Source: Chloroflexota bacterium
GTDB lineage: Bacteria; Chloroflexota; Dehalococcoidia; Lucifugimonadales; Lucifugimonadaceae
Direction of reading: 5' to 3'
DNA length: 64,000 bases
Assembly (NCBI GenBank): GCA_018650845.1
Contig: JABIFF010000002.1
Coordinates: 119,491 to 183,490, forward strand
The notes under the pieces were generated by a model. That model saw only the letters and a list, made by a program, of their open reading frames with translations. It was not told where the DNA came from and made no database searches. Position numbers and translations under genes: made by a program. Numbering within the stretch: the first letter of the stretch is position 1; each line of letters starts with the position of its first letter. Shown here one piece after another: positions 25,963 to 35,285 of the stretch.

Positions 25963-26766
25963 CTAGATCTTCACCGGAGTTCCGCCGTCGACGTGGATGA
26001 TTTGACCCGTGATGAATCGGGATTCGTCTGAGACTAGGAACAGCACCAGGTTTGCAACGTCTATCGGGTAGCCGGGGCCTTCGAGCATTTGCATTAGCTC
26101 GAACATTCCTTCGAATGCGTGGTGACCGCCGTCAGCATCGTTGATCGTGCCCCGTGTCGCCTGCGGAGTCATGATTTGCCCCGGGCGCACGCCGTTCACT
26201 CTAATTTTGTCTGAACCGCCTATGCCAGCCATGTAGCGAGTCATAGCGTCGACACCGGCCTTGGCTGCCCAGTACGAAGATGAGGTCGAGCCAAACTTTT
26301 CGTGCATTTTGGGACTTGTGCCTCGAACCGCCGCAACCGACGACATGTTGACCACTGCTCCGCCGCCAGCCTTCACCAAGTGCGGCCAAGCCGCCTGACT
26401 GACGTAGAGAGTGCCGTTCAAGTTGGTATTGATGACTCGGGTAAATTCTGAGCTGGATTCGTTCGGGAAATGCTCGCCGGCTCCACCACCAGCGTTGTTG
26501 AACAAGATGTCGATTCCGCCGTACGTTTCGGCAGCTTGAGCAATGGCAGCGTTCACCATGTCTTCGTTTCCGACGTCACAGGCGATGAAAGTAGCTTCGC
26601 CGCCTTCGGCTCGAATGGCAGTTTCGACCGCTTTGCCTTGATCTTCGCGGCGAGCCATGATGACGACCTTCGCACCTTCTTTGGCGAACAGGTGGGCGGT
26701 GCCTTCGCCGATTCCGCTGTTCCCGCCGGTGATTACGGCTACTTTGCCTTCGAGTCGATTGCCCAT
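25963..26766 (-). CDS. Short-chain dehydrogenase/reductase (classical SDR)
   Basis: A 267-residue NAD(P)-dependent oxidoreductase. ITGGNSGIGEGTA is the cofactor-binding TGxxxGxG, NNAG is the structural motif, and MSSVAAV with SSYWAAKAG gives catalytic Ser, Tyr and Lys. GQIIHVDGGTPV is the usual C-terminal motif of the 3-oxoacyl-ACP reductase-like group. It stands alone between the tRNA terminator and a DUF1330 gene. The substrate is not predictable. Confidence 0.9.
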   Translation of the reverse strand: MGNRLEGKVAVITGGNSGIGEGTAHLFAKEGAKVVIMARREDQGKAVETAIRAEGGEATFIACDVGNEDMVNAAIAQAAETYGGIDILFNNAGGGAGEHFPNESSSEFTRVINTNLNGTLYVSQAAWPHLVKAGGGAVVNMSSVAAVRGTSPKMHEKFGSTSSSYWAAKAGVDAMTRYMAGIGGSDKIRVNGVRPGQIMTPQATRGTINDADGGHHAFEGMFELMQMLEGPGYPIDVANLVLFLVSDESRFITGQIIHVDGGTPVKI

Positions 26767-26914
26767 CGGTGATGTCCCCTAGATATTCAAAATTACATTG
26801 CAGCTACGGGCGACATTCTAGGCTGAATCAGGGCAGTGGGTGCGGGAACGGAGTCAAAGAGGCTAGAATCGGGCGGTTTCAATCGAACCTAAGACCAGCC
26901 AAAGAGAGTGCCGA

Positions 26915-27232
26915 ATGTCCGTTTATGTAATCGCCGATATCGATATCAAGGACCGAGATGCCTACAGCGAGTACCAGAAGCTAGTAGTGCCAATCGTCGA
27001 AAAGTTCGGTGGTCGCTATCTGGTCCGCGGTGGCACGATAATCCCTGGTGAGGGCGACTGGAGTCCTACTCGAATCGTAATGATCGAATTTCCGACCGCC
27101 GATGATGCAAAGGCGATGATGACATCGGACGAATACGCTCCTGTTGGGGCGATTCGTTACAAGGCCGCGAATTCACGCTCTTTCATGGTGGAAAGTATCG
27201 ACGTGAGCAACGATAGCCCTAAAGACGAATAG
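26915..27232 (+). CDS. DUF1330 family protein
   Basis: A 105-residue dimeric alpha-beta barrel (ferredoxin-like) protein. YVIADIDIKDRDAYSEYQ, KFGGRYLVRGG, RIVMIEFPTADDAKAM and YKAANSRSFMVE follow the DUF1330 pattern closely. The role of the family is unknown. It is divergent from the SDR gene and converges on sdhB. Confidence 0.88.
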   Translation: MSVYVIADIDIKDRDAYSEYQKLVVPIVEKFGGRYLVRGGTIIPGEGDWSPTRIVMIEFPTADDAKAMMTSDEYAPVGAIRYKAANSRSFMVESIDVSNDSPKDE

Positions 27233-27240
27233 CATTCACA

Positions 27241-27268
27241 CCGGTTGAGGATCTGTTCCAGCAACCGG
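27241..27268. terminator. Hairpin between the converging DUF1330 and sdhB genes
   Basis: CCGGTTG (27241-27247) pairs with CAACCGG (27262-27268). It lies between two converging genes, and its place fits a shared terminator. The stem is only 7 bp and has no T run. Confidence 0.45.
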
Positions 27269-27293
27269 CGTGGATCTTGTGCGCCTTTGAAAA

Positions 27294-28253
27294 CTACTCG
27301 GATTCGTTTTCGACGCTGTCGTACAGATCCTTGATCTTCTTGTGATCTTCAGATTTGTGCGGTCGAATTGGAGGCAGCTTGCCCTTTCGCATCGCAGCAA
27401 TTCCGATTGGAGCGAGATCAAGCAATCTAGGGAGATTCGTCCAACCCGCTGAATCGATAGCGAGCCGAGTTTCGTCGAGTCGACCGTTCTTCTTCACAGA
27501 GTTGTACATCGATTCGGTGTGTCGATAGCCCGGAGTATTCGTGTTGCCAGCTTGAATCGCAGCTTCGCGCATCTCCATGATGCGGTCCATCGGCGCCACT
27601 TCCTTCGGGCAGACCTCTACGCACTTCATACAGCGTGTGCAGTCCCACATCCCACCATCTGCGTCATTCAGCGTTTTCAGGCGCTCGTTGGTCGCTGAAT
27701 CTCGTGGGTCTTCAGTGAACCGCCACGCTTTGGCGAGTGCTGCCGGACCAGCGAATGTTGAATCGACTTCGAGAACCGTGCAATCGGATACGCAGCAACC
27801 ACACATGATGCAGTTTTGGGCTGTGAGCAGATTGGTCATCGATTCGTTGCTGGCGATTCGTTCGAACTCGGGTTCGGGGCCAGACGTCTTCAAATACGGA
27901 TTTACGGACTTGATCTTGTTCCAGAACGGTGCGAAATCGGCTACGAGATCTTTGACCACCGGCAAGTTACCAACAGGCTCGACCGTAATCGTGCCGCCAT
28001 CTTCGGTAACTTCCACGAGCCGAGTCTTGCAGCCGAGTGCCGCAGAGCCGTTTATCTTTATCGCACACGACCCACAGATGGAAGATCGGCAGGAATAGCG
28101 CATTGCCACCGTGCCATCGATCTCCTCGTGAATCTTGATGATCGCATCGAGAACGGTGCTTACTTCGCTAATTTCAATTTCGTATTCCTGATACTTGGCC
28201 ATAGGCGCATCGGTTTCAGGATCGAACCGTTGGAGATTGATTGTTACTTGCAT
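27294..28253 (-). CDS. sdhB: Succinate dehydrogenase/fumarate reductase iron-sulfur subunit
   Basis: A 319-residue electron-transfer subunit. The [2Fe-2S] cysteines are C55, C60, C63 and C75 (YSCRSSICGSCAIKINGS...C). The C-terminal clusters are bound by CIMCGCCVSDC and CTRCMKCVEVCPKEVAP. It is about 60 residues longer than the usual SdhB, with an extra basic tail after the last cluster. Its ATG overlaps the sdhA TAA by one base (TAATG), so the two are coupled. No gene for a membrane anchor (SdhC/SdhD) is adjacent. Confidence 0.94.
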   Translation of the reverse strand: MQVTINLQRFDPETDAPMAKYQEYEIEISEVSTVLDAIIKIHEEIDGTVAMRYSCRSSICGSCAIKINGSAALGCKTRLVEVTEDGGTITVEPVGNLPVVKDLVADFAPFWNKIKSVNPYLKTSGPEPEFERIASNESMTNLLTAQNCIMCGCCVSDCTVLEVDSTFAGPAALAKAWRFTEDPRDSATNERLKTLNDADGGMWDCTRCMKCVEVCPKEVAPMDRIMEMREAAIQAGNTNTPGYRHTESMYNSVKKNGRLDETRLAIDSAGWTNLPRLLDLAPIGIAAMRKGKLPPIRPHKSEDHKKIKDLYDSVENESE

Positions 28254-29929
28254 TAGTACACCCGCTCCACAGGCTCGAATCTCGTTATATCGACCGGACT
28301 CGTATCCATTCGTGGTGCGCCCTCGGTTTGATAAGCGAGAGTGTGCTTGAGCCAGTTCTTATCGTCGCGGGCAGTTAAATCGGTGCGATTATGAGCGCCT
28401 CGGCTTTCAGTTCGCATTAGCCCACCAGCGACAATCGCCTCGGCACAGTCGACCATGTTTTCGAGTTGAAGAACCGACAGAAGGTCGATGTTGAAAATTC
28501 GCCCCTTGTTGTCGGTCGAAACTCCTGGGAGCTTCTTCTTCACTTCAGCAACTTTAGCGGCTGCCGATTCCATGCCAGCCTGATCGCGGAACACCGCCAT
28601 GTTTTGGTCCATTTCAAGCGCAAGCTCGCGTCGAACTGCAGCTGCCCGTGGACCCTTAGGTCGATCAAGAATTTCTTGAAGTCGTTTGCCTTCAGATTCT
28701 TTGACCGATTCATCGCCAACTGATCGTTCAGCTTCTTCACGAATAAATTTCACCGCACCTGCCGCAGCTCTTCGCCCGAATAGAACTGCTTCAAGAAGCG
28801 AATTAGCACCGAGTCGGTTTGCACCGTGAATGCTCACGCAAGCTGCTTCCCCTGCGGCAAATAAGCCAGGAATTTCGGTCCTGCCATTAACATCGGCTTT
28901 GATACCGCCCATGTTGTAGTGCATACCGGGGCGAATTTTGGCTGGCTGCTCTGCAAGGTCGATGCTCATGAAGTCGGTTGCGACTTCTTGCAGATAACCA
29001 AGACGTTCGTTGATGAAATCTCGCCCTAAATGTCTCAGGTCGAGAAGTACACAGCCGTCGACTCCCCTGCCTTCGTTGATCTCGGTCTGCTCCGCTCGTG
29101 AAACAACGTCACGAGAAGCAAGCTCCATGTATTCAGGAGCATATTTCTCCATGAATCGATCGCCGTTAGAGTTGAGCAAGTAACCGCCCTCACCACGAGC
29201 AGCTTCTGACATCAGCACGCCGTTGGTTGGCAGCGTGGTGGGGTGGTACTGGATCATCTCCATATCCATTAGAGGAGACCCGGCGCGGTAAGCCAAAGCT
29301 TGTCCATCACCTGTACAAATAGCGGCCTGAGCAGTTGGCTCGTAGGCACGACCCGCTCCGCCTGAAGCCATGATCACGGCTTTGGCACGAACCGTGTGAA
29401 GTTCGCCGGTTTTCATATCCATAGCGACAACGCCACGGCAAACGCCATCTTCCATGATGAGCGAAGTTGCGAACCATTCTTCGTAGGTTTGCGCTTCGTG
29501 CTTGATGATTTGTTCGTACATCACGTGCAGAAGGGCTTGCCCCGTGATTGCGCCAACAAAGAACGTTCGGGCGACACGCTGGCCGCCGAATCGACGAACG
29601 GCTAACTTGCCCTCTTCGTTTCGACTGAAGATGACGCCCATGTGCTCGAGCTCGAGAATCGCATCCCCAGCTTCACGGCACATCGTTTCTACTGCCGACT
29701 GATCGGCGAGATAGTCGCTGCCTTTTACTGTCGCAAGCGCATGGTCTTCCCAGTCGTCACCGCGACTTGCAAGCGCGGCGTTGATGCCACCCTGAGCCGC
29801 GTTTGAGTGACTGCGCACCGGGTGAACCTTCGTCATGAATGCGACGTCGAGTCCTTCCTGAATGCCTTCAATCGCTCCACGTAAGCCAGCCAGCCCCGCG
29901 CCGATGATCAATAGATCGTGTTCGTACAT
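28253..29929 (-). CDS. sdhA: Succinate dehydrogenase/fumarate reductase flavoprotein
   Basis: A 558-residue flavoprotein that oxidises succinate (or reduces fumarate) with covalent FAD. GAGLAGLRGAIE binds FAD, and VRSHSNAAQGGINAAL contains the histidine-region for FAD attachment. Y-H-P-T-T, the SEAARGEGGYL segment, the GGIKADVNGRTEIPGLFAAGEAAC strand and HGANRLGANSLLEAVLFGRRA are active-site parts. It precedes sdhB. About 280 bp upstream are free of genes, so no anchor subunit is encoded there. Confidence 0.95.
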   Translation of the reverse strand: MYEHDLLIIGAGLAGLRGAIEGIQEGLDVAFMTKVHPVRSHSNAAQGGINAALASRGDDWEDHALATVKGSDYLADQSAVETMCREAGDAILELEHMGVIFSRNEEGKLAVRRFGGQRVARTFFVGAITGQALLHVMYEQIIKHEAQTYEEWFATSLIMEDGVCRGVVAMDMKTGELHTVRAKAVIMASGGAGRAYEPTAQAAICTGDGQALAYRAGSPLMDMEMIQYHPTTLPTNGVLMSEAARGEGGYLLNSNGDRFMEKYAPEYMELASRDVVSRAEQTEINEGRGVDGCVLLDLRHLGRDFINERLGYLQEVATDFMSIDLAEQPAKIRPGMHYNMGGIKADVNGRTEIPGLFAAGEAACVSIHGANRLGANSLLEAVLFGRRAAAGAVKFIREEAERSVGDESVKESEGKRLQEILDRPKGPRAAAVRRELALEMDQNMAVFRDQAGMESAAAKVAEVKKKLPGVSTDNKGRIFNIDLLSVLQLENMVDCAEAIVAGGLMRTESRGAHNRTDLTARDDKNWLKHTLAYQTEGAPRMDTSPVDITRFEPVERVY

Positions 29930-30208
29930 CTATGAATTGCCCTTGTACCGTTTAAATTCTGGTCAAATGTCGGGTACACGTAGTTACGTGGATACCTGAG
30001 AGGGCGTGGAATCATCGATGCCGATAAAGGCGAATGGCGATCCAGCACACTCCCGCATAACTACCGTATAAAGGGAACCAGTGAGTGCGTGTGACACGAG
30101 TGTGAGTCGTGAGAAGTGCTGTGTGAGCTACGTGTGAAGAGATAGGCCTGCGAAAGTTGGAATATTGCGTAGGCGAACAGTGTGGCTTGGCTGATTCACG
30201 GGTTTGAT
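29930..30208. other. Gene-free gap upstream of sdhA with GTGTGA-type repeats
   Basis: Between sdhA and the kinase gene (both minus strand) no open frame is convincing. Around 30080-30140 short, imperfect GTGTGA/GTGAG copies recur on the plus strand. These could be operator sites for sdhA or simple sequence. I see no clear promoter boxes. Confidence 0.35.
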
Positions 30209-32515
30209 CTAGAGGGCGGGCTGATCGATTATGCCGGGAATCCAGAATCGAACTGTTGTCCCTGTTCCCACTACGCTTTCCATCTCAACCGCTCCACCAT
30301 GAAGCTCGACGAGGGTTTTCACAACCGACAACCCGAGGCCCGACCCCTGCTGTATTTGTGTGTCGGGATTTTCTGCTCGGAAGAACGGGATAAATACCCG
30401 TTCCAAGTTTCGTTCTTCTACACCGATTCCGTTGTCTTCAACAACTATCTCGATTCGCCCTGAATTTATAGAGCTTGATATGAGAATTTCAGAGTCGTTA
30501 TTTGAGTATTTAGATGCGTTAGATACCAAGTTGTTCAGTATCTGGTTTATCCGAGATTTATCGGCGTTGATCCATACCGGATCAATGAAATTGCGGATTT
30601 TGAGTCTCTGATTTTTTTGAGAGGTAATGCTGTCGCCAACCCCTGAAAACTCCGTGATGATCTTCTGGAAATCGTACGGTTCTTTGTCGAGCGACAGTTG
30701 ACCCGAATCTGCCCTCGATACGTCTAGAAGATCATCGACCAAACTTGTGAGTACTGTAGTCGAACGCCTAATAGCATCGATGTGAGACATCTGTCGTTCT
30801 TCGAGATTGCCAGGACGGTTGTGCGAGAGGATATCTGAGAAGGCTGAAATGGCCGTGAGCGGCGTGCGTAGCTCATGAGACACAGTTGAAAGAAACTGGC
30901 TTCGTGCGTCGGCAACGCGTTGCAGTTCGCGATTTTCATCATCGAGTATCGAAGCACGGTGACGCTGCTCAACCAATGTTTGAGATTGCGTGAACAACTT
31001 TGCGTTCTGAATAGCAGGCGTGACTTGAAGCGCTACTTGTCGCAGAATTTTGATGTCATAGTCATCGTACTGATTTTCAGTTTTGCTTCGAACAGACAAG
31101 AATCCAATTGGTCCAGTGGATTGCACGCCAAACGGTGCTTGTATCCACGAAACTAATCCGAGATCTTTCAGCAGAGATTCAAACACCGATTCCGTACTTG
31201 TCGAATCCTTGTTTTCGAAATTATCTCCCGACAAATCCCAATTAACCGTTTTGTCGGAATCAGTGATGTTGTCGCCTGGCATGGCGCCGGGTACCGCGGT
31301 GCCAACAAAAAACTCGGTCGTCATTTCTTGAGTTTCTACGTCGAATATGGAAATCGACAATCGATCGAAAGGAACGAGCTCTTTTATTCCATCGGCAACG
31401 CGTTGGTAGACGTTTACGAGAGTGAGATCCTCAGACACCGTACGCCCAATTCGAGCTATCGATTCCTGTACTCGCGCTTCTTTTTCAGCGCGTTCGATCA
31501 GAATGGATTTTTCAAGGGCGGAAGCGGCCTGAGAAGCTACACGGCGCAGGAAATTCTGATCGCGCTGTAAGAACATGCTTCGTTCCCTGTGATTTAGCGC
31601 GATCGCCCCGACGTATCCTGTCGAAGTGATCATCGGGGCTCGAACGCGGGATTCAATACCCAAATCAGCGTGAGTTAGCCGTGACTTGCCTCTGGGTAAA
31701 TACTCTCCGCCGTCAGACGTTTCGGTAAGTTCGTTCGCCCATGCATCGAACCGCTCCTGAGAATCATGCATGTTCAAAATCGTGCCGATTTCGATTTCCG
31801 GCACTTCGAACCCACTTTGATAACTCTGGACTAAGTGGTTCTTAGTTGAATTTACGGTTACCACCGAAATTCGCTCGAACTCGATGAACTTAGCGATAGT
31901 GTTCCGGATGCTCTGATACATATGGGAGGCATTTTCGGCCTCTGCAAGTTCAACAGCTAAATTTGCCAGAGCCGATAGTTCACTTTCAGACCGTTGCAAA
32001 TCTTGGTGTAGTTTCGCCAGGGCGATTGGCCCGGCAATTTGGTTTGAAATGTTCTGCGCTAGTGCTAGATGTTCAGCACTGTAAGCCGATTCTTCAGTCT
32101 TTCTGATGTGTAGAACGCCTATTGGCACTCCGTTCAGAATCAGAGGTGCAACAAGCCACGATCGCATAGCTGACAGCGGGTACTCGCCATCACCTGCCCA
32201 ATTGGATTGCTGGTTTAGGCGCTGGTCAGGAGTTAGGACGATGGGAGCGCCGGCGATTACCGCGGATTCTGCGCCTGTGCCTTTGAGATCACGAGGCATC
32301 CCAATGGAACGAGATGATAGTTCAAATCCCCATCTGAACAAAGTGCTGTAGGTGCCGTTTTCGACGTCGACACTCGAGAGCGAGATCGTGTCGGCGGGAA
32401 TGAGGGTGCTGATACGTTCGGCGGTTGCATCGAAAACTTCACCAAATTCCGGTGAAGAAGTGATCAATCGGCCAATTTCCGCAAGCGCTACTGCTTCGTT
32501 ACTAACGTTCGTCAA
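30209..32515 (-). CDS. Soluble sensor histidine kinase with three GAF domains
   Basis: A 768-residue kinase with no membrane segment. Three GAF-type sensor domains (about 10-170, 185-345, 355-510) are followed by a coiled linker, HisKA with FLSTVSHELRTPLTAI (His near 545) and a HATPase domain with NNLVSNASKY, VEDNGIGV and GSGLGLSVVK. No receiver domain is attached, so its response regulator is elsewhere. The last GAF, linker and kinase core closely match the 1819-residue kinase at 39332; the two are clearly paralogues. Start is TTG at 32513-32515. The signal sensed is unknown. Confidence 0.92.
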   Translation of the reverse strand: MTNVSNEAVALAEIGRLITSSPEFGEVFDATAERISTLIPADTISLSSVDVENGTYSTLFRWGFELSSRSIGMPRDLKGTGAESAVIAGAPIVLTPDQRLNQQSNWAGDGEYPLSAMRSWLVAPLILNGVPIGVLHIRKTEESAYSAEHLALAQNISNQIAGPIALAKLHQDLQRSESELSALANLAVELAEAENASHMYQSIRNTIAKFIEFERISVVTVNSTKNHLVQSYQSGFEVPEIEIGTILNMHDSQERFDAWANELTETSDGGEYLPRGKSRLTHADLGIESRVRAPMITSTGYVGAIALNHRERSMFLQRDQNFLRRVASQAASALEKSILIERAEKEARVQESIARIGRTVSEDLTLVNVYQRVADGIKELVPFDRLSISIFDVETQEMTTEFFVGTAVPGAMPGDNITDSDKTVNWDLSGDNFENKDSTSTESVFESLLKDLGLVSWIQAPFGVQSTGPIGFLSVRSKTENQYDDYDIKILRQVALQVTPAIQNAKLFTQSQTLVEQRHRASILDDENRELQRVADARSQFLSTVSHELRTPLTAISAFSDILSHNRPGNLEERQMSHIDAIRRSTTVLTSLVDDLLDVSRADSGQLSLDKEPYDFQKIITEFSGVGDSITSQKNQRLKIRNFIDPVWINADKSRINQILNNLVSNASKYSNNDSEILISSSINSGRIEIVVEDNGIGVEERNLERVFIPFFRAENPDTQIQQGSGLGLSVVKTLVELHGGAVEMESVVGTGTTVRFWIPGIIDQPAL

Positions 32516-32623
32516 CCCTATTCCCCAAACATACCCCTAATACGTTCGGCGAATGGTACGCCACTGTGCTTGAAGGTGGTTATGAAGAGTTATTCCAATT
32601 AGGCATTTAAGAGTAATTAAGGG

Positions 32624-33466
32624 TTATCGAATGTCAATTGATCCATTTGAGGTACGCAGCACCAATTCTGCCGAACCGCTGCCATATTTTCCGACGAGGT
32701 GATTTTTCTCAGTGGTAGTAACCAATATTGGCCGTTCGCTATCGATCGTTCCATTGACTGTGCGCGCATCAAGATCAAGATTTGGTTCGGTTGTGAACAC
32801 GATATCGATGGAACCGTTAGAAGTGGAGAAGTCGTTATCGCTGTTCTCATCGAAACTGCCAGAAAATTCAATTCTGCCGTTGGACGTTTCGATGTGGAAC
32901 TGCCCAGAGACATCTTCCATATTTACCGATCCATTGCTCGTAGAAGCGACGTATGTTCCGTTTACATTCGTAAGAATAATTCTTCCGTTGCTGGTGTCCA
33001 ATTCTCCAGTGCCCGTAACACCATTTACGTTGAGCTGGCCGTTGCTAGTGTTTGCTTTCACGTTAGTGTCAGCTGGAACAACAAGGTGAATCTGGGCTTG
33101 AGGAGATCGCCCGAACGAAATTCCACTGCCAGTCTTTTTGGCCACGATGGTCACGGTGTCGCCAGATTTGGTTGCGCTGTAGAAAATCCGACTTGGAATT
33201 TTGAGAGTAGTGTCGACCTCGATGGCACCGTCCACTCCTGTGATGATCACGATCTCACCATTGAAGCTGGTCACGTCGATGGTCGGATTGCTGCCAACTT
33301 CAAAAGAATTTTTCGGGTTCTCTTCAGTCATGCCTGAATCTTCATGATCACCAGCCGTGATGGTTACGCACCCTATCGCCAACAAAGCAGGGAGGAAGAG
33401 CATTAGCGCTAGATAGCGAGTTGCTGGCGTGTAGTCAGCGAGTCTTGTTGATTTAGTAGTGCGCAT
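32624..33466 (-). CDS. DUF4097 beta-helix lipoprotein
   Basis: A 280-residue protein with a lipoprotein signal; ALLAIGC gives the lipid-anchored Cys33. The rest is a regular beta-solenoid of the DUF4097 (putative adhesin) family, with the motif T-S-N-G recurring about every 20 residues (at NTSNGQLNV, DTSNGRIIL, STSNGSVNM, ETSNGRIEF, STSNGSIDI, RTSNGSIDI). It is anchored outside the cytoplasm. It lies upstream of the GAF kinase on the same strand, but the 108-bp gap gives no firm operon link. Function is unknown. Confidence 0.85.
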   Translation of the reverse strand: MRTTKSTRLADYTPATRYLALMLFLPALLAIGCVTITAGDHEDSGMTEENPKNSFEVGSNPTIDVTSFNGEIVIITGVDGAIEVDTTLKIPSRIFYSATKSGDTVTIVAKKTGSGISFGRSPQAQIHLVVPADTNVKANTSNGQLNVNGVTGTGELDTSNGRIILTNVNGTYVASTSNGSVNMEDVSGQFHIETSNGRIEFSGSFDENSDNDFSTSNGSIDIVFTTEPNLDLDARTVNGTIDSERPILVTTTEKNHLVGKYGSGSAELVLRTSNGSIDIR

Positions 33467-33688
33467 TTTCGTATGCCTTCTGGACTGGTGGTAAGCCCTG
33501 TCGTTCCGTTGATTTCTGAGTACTACTTTCCACCCAATTGGCTACCGAATCGTCTCCCCGAGGGGGTATTTCTGATCGAACGCCCAGTATGAATCGCTAT
33601 ATAGATGCTTATGATGCTCAATTTTTAGGGATCGGCGTAACATTCGCCGGAGCCGATGTGCGCCCAGAAATATTAGGAAAGAAATCCA

Positions 33689-34852
33689 TTGAAAATCACA
33701 GCGATAAAACCGTACCCCGCATGGTCTGTATGGCGAAACGTTTTCTTAGTGAAAATCGAAACCGACGAAGGGATCTACGGCTGGGGCGAGGGTGGTACAT
33801 CGTGGCGAGAACTGGGCGTGAAGGGCGTGACCGAACACCTGAGCCAGTGGTTGATTGGTAAAGACCCAATGGAGGTAGGTCGTCTCTGGCAAGAGATGTA
33901 CCGCAGCGCCTACTTCGAAGGTGGTCGGGTCGTAACGGCTGCAATTTCAGCTATCGATATTGCTCTTCACGACATCATCGGTAAGAAGCTAGGCGTTCCT
34001 GTCTATCAGCTTCTAGGCGGCAAGCAGCGAGACTACGTTCAGTGCTTCGCAACTACCGGCGGAACTACGGGCGAAGAGATGCTGGAGAACGCCCAGGGTT
34101 TGGTCGATGACGGTTGGGAGTGCATGCGACTTTCTGTGCAGGCGGGTGTCGAAGGGCACGATGCTGCCACTTTTGAACCGAGAATGAATATTGCCGATAA
34201 CGCCAAGTGGCTTGTGAAGGCGCGTGAGCAACTCGGTGAGGAGGTGGTAATTGGTATCGACTATCACCATCGCTTGAGCGTTGCGGAAACAGCTTCCTTC
34301 TGCCAAAAAATGCCCGATGGAACGTTAGATTTTCTTGAGGAGCCAATTCGAGACGAAAGTCCTGAGGCGTACGAAGCCCTTAGGCAGATGACGCCAATGC
34401 CGTTTGCTCTCGGCGAAGAATTCTCTTCAAAGTGGCAGTTCGCACCGTATATAGAGCGCGGACTCACAAACTACGCACGTGTGGATTTGGGGATTGTCGG
34501 TGGATTCACCGAGGCTCAAAAAGTAGCTGGTTGGGCGGAAACTCACTACATCGATCTGATGCCGCATAACCCGCTTGGACCAGTGAACACAGCCGCTACG
34601 GCGCATTTGGCTATGGCTACACCGAATTTTGCATGGCTCGAGATGTTCCAGCGTCCCGAAGAAATCGAACAACAGCACGACGAGTTGTATCCGGGACAGT
34701 TCAGGGCCGTTGGTGGGAACATGCAGGTTCCTGACAAGCCGGGACTCGGGATCGATGTTGACGAAGACGCCATCGCAAATAGCCCGTTACATCCGGATGA
34801 TTTCCTAACTACTAGACTTCACCGTCGAGACGGATCAGTTACGAACTGGTAG
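33689..34852 (+). CDS. Enolase-superfamily dehydratase (mandelate racemase/galactonate dehydratase type)
   Basis: A 387-residue enzyme that abstracts the alpha proton of an acid-sugar-like carboxylate. The N-terminal capping domain has MKITAIKPYP and GIYGWGEGG. The barrel has metal ligands in IGIDYHH, FLEEPI and ALGEEF, and MPHNPLGPV carries the histidine base seen in galactonate dehydratase relatives. Start is TTG with AGGAAA before it. Enolase paralogue expansion is known in SAR202. It stands alone, so the sugar acid cannot be named. Confidence 0.88.
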   Translation: MKITAIKPYPAWSVWRNVFLVKIETDEGIYGWGEGGTSWRELGVKGVTEHLSQWLIGKDPMEVGRLWQEMYRSAYFEGGRVVTAAISAIDIALHDIIGKKLGVPVYQLLGGKQRDYVQCFATTGGTTGEEMLENAQGLVDDGWECMRLSVQAGVEGHDAATFEPRMNIADNAKWLVKAREQLGEEVVIGIDYHHRLSVAETASFCQKMPDGTLDFLEEPIRDESPEAYEALRQMTPMPFALGEEFSSKWQFAPYIERGLTNYARVDLGIVGGFTEAQKVAGWAETHYIDLMPHNPLGPVNTAATAHLAMATPNFAWLEMFQRPEEIEQQHDELYPGQFRAVGGNMQVPDKPGLGIDVDEDAIANSPLHPDDFLTTRLHRRDGSVTNW

Positions 34853-34876
34853 TTATTTCTTGAAAACGAGAAGGTT

Positions 34877-34902
34877 CTTGCAGAGGAATTGCTCTCTGCA
34901 AG
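34877..34902 (+). terminator. Hairpin after the enolase-superfamily gene
   Basis: CTTGCAGAG (34877-34885) pairs perfectly with CTCTGCAAG (34894-34902), followed by GGCTTTGTCTG. It is a likely terminator for the enzyme gene, with a modest T tract. Confidence 0.6.
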
Positions 34903-34939
34903 GGCTTTGTCTGTCGAGCCATATCGTAGAGACCGAAGA

Positions 34940-35185
34940 CTAACTAACTTCGATGTTCGTTATGTGGGGCGCGTGGATTCCTAGCGATGCTGTTAGGAAT
35001 TGGATGACCATTTCGAGAGATGGCACACATTCGGGGCATTCTTCGTTGACGCCGGGCGTGTACTCGATCTTGAGGCTATCGCCTTCCAATGAAGGAACTC
35101 CGAGCGTTCCGCCTTCAGACGCAACCATTGTTTGAATCTGTTCGAGGACGAAATCTACGCTTGTGTCGGAAGTGCTCTGAACCAT
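34940..35185 (-). CDS. NifU-like C-terminal domain protein
   Basis: An 81-residue protein. A small alpha-beta fold has the motif EECPECVPSLEMVIQFLTASLG followed by PHITNIEV, the CPxC pattern of NifU C-terminal (Nfu-type) domains that carry a cluster between two subunits. The usual motif is C-x-x-C with SS after it; here CPEC is followed by VPS. It lies 100 bp after the selenocysteine-type glutaredoxin-like gene on the same strand, so the two may share a transcript and a redox or Fe-S task. Confidence 0.7.
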   Translation of the reverse strand: MVQSTSDTSVDFVLEQIQTMVASEGGTLGVPSLEGDSLKIEYTPGVNEECPECVPSLEMVIQFLTASLGIHAPHITNIEVS

Positions 35186-35285
35186 TCGTTTGGGATCTTT
35201 CTGTTCTGGCTGTTCGGGAACTCAGATAGTTCTATCGGGTCGAAGTTATCTCGCAATTCTATACTCGCCCTAGCATCGGTAGATT

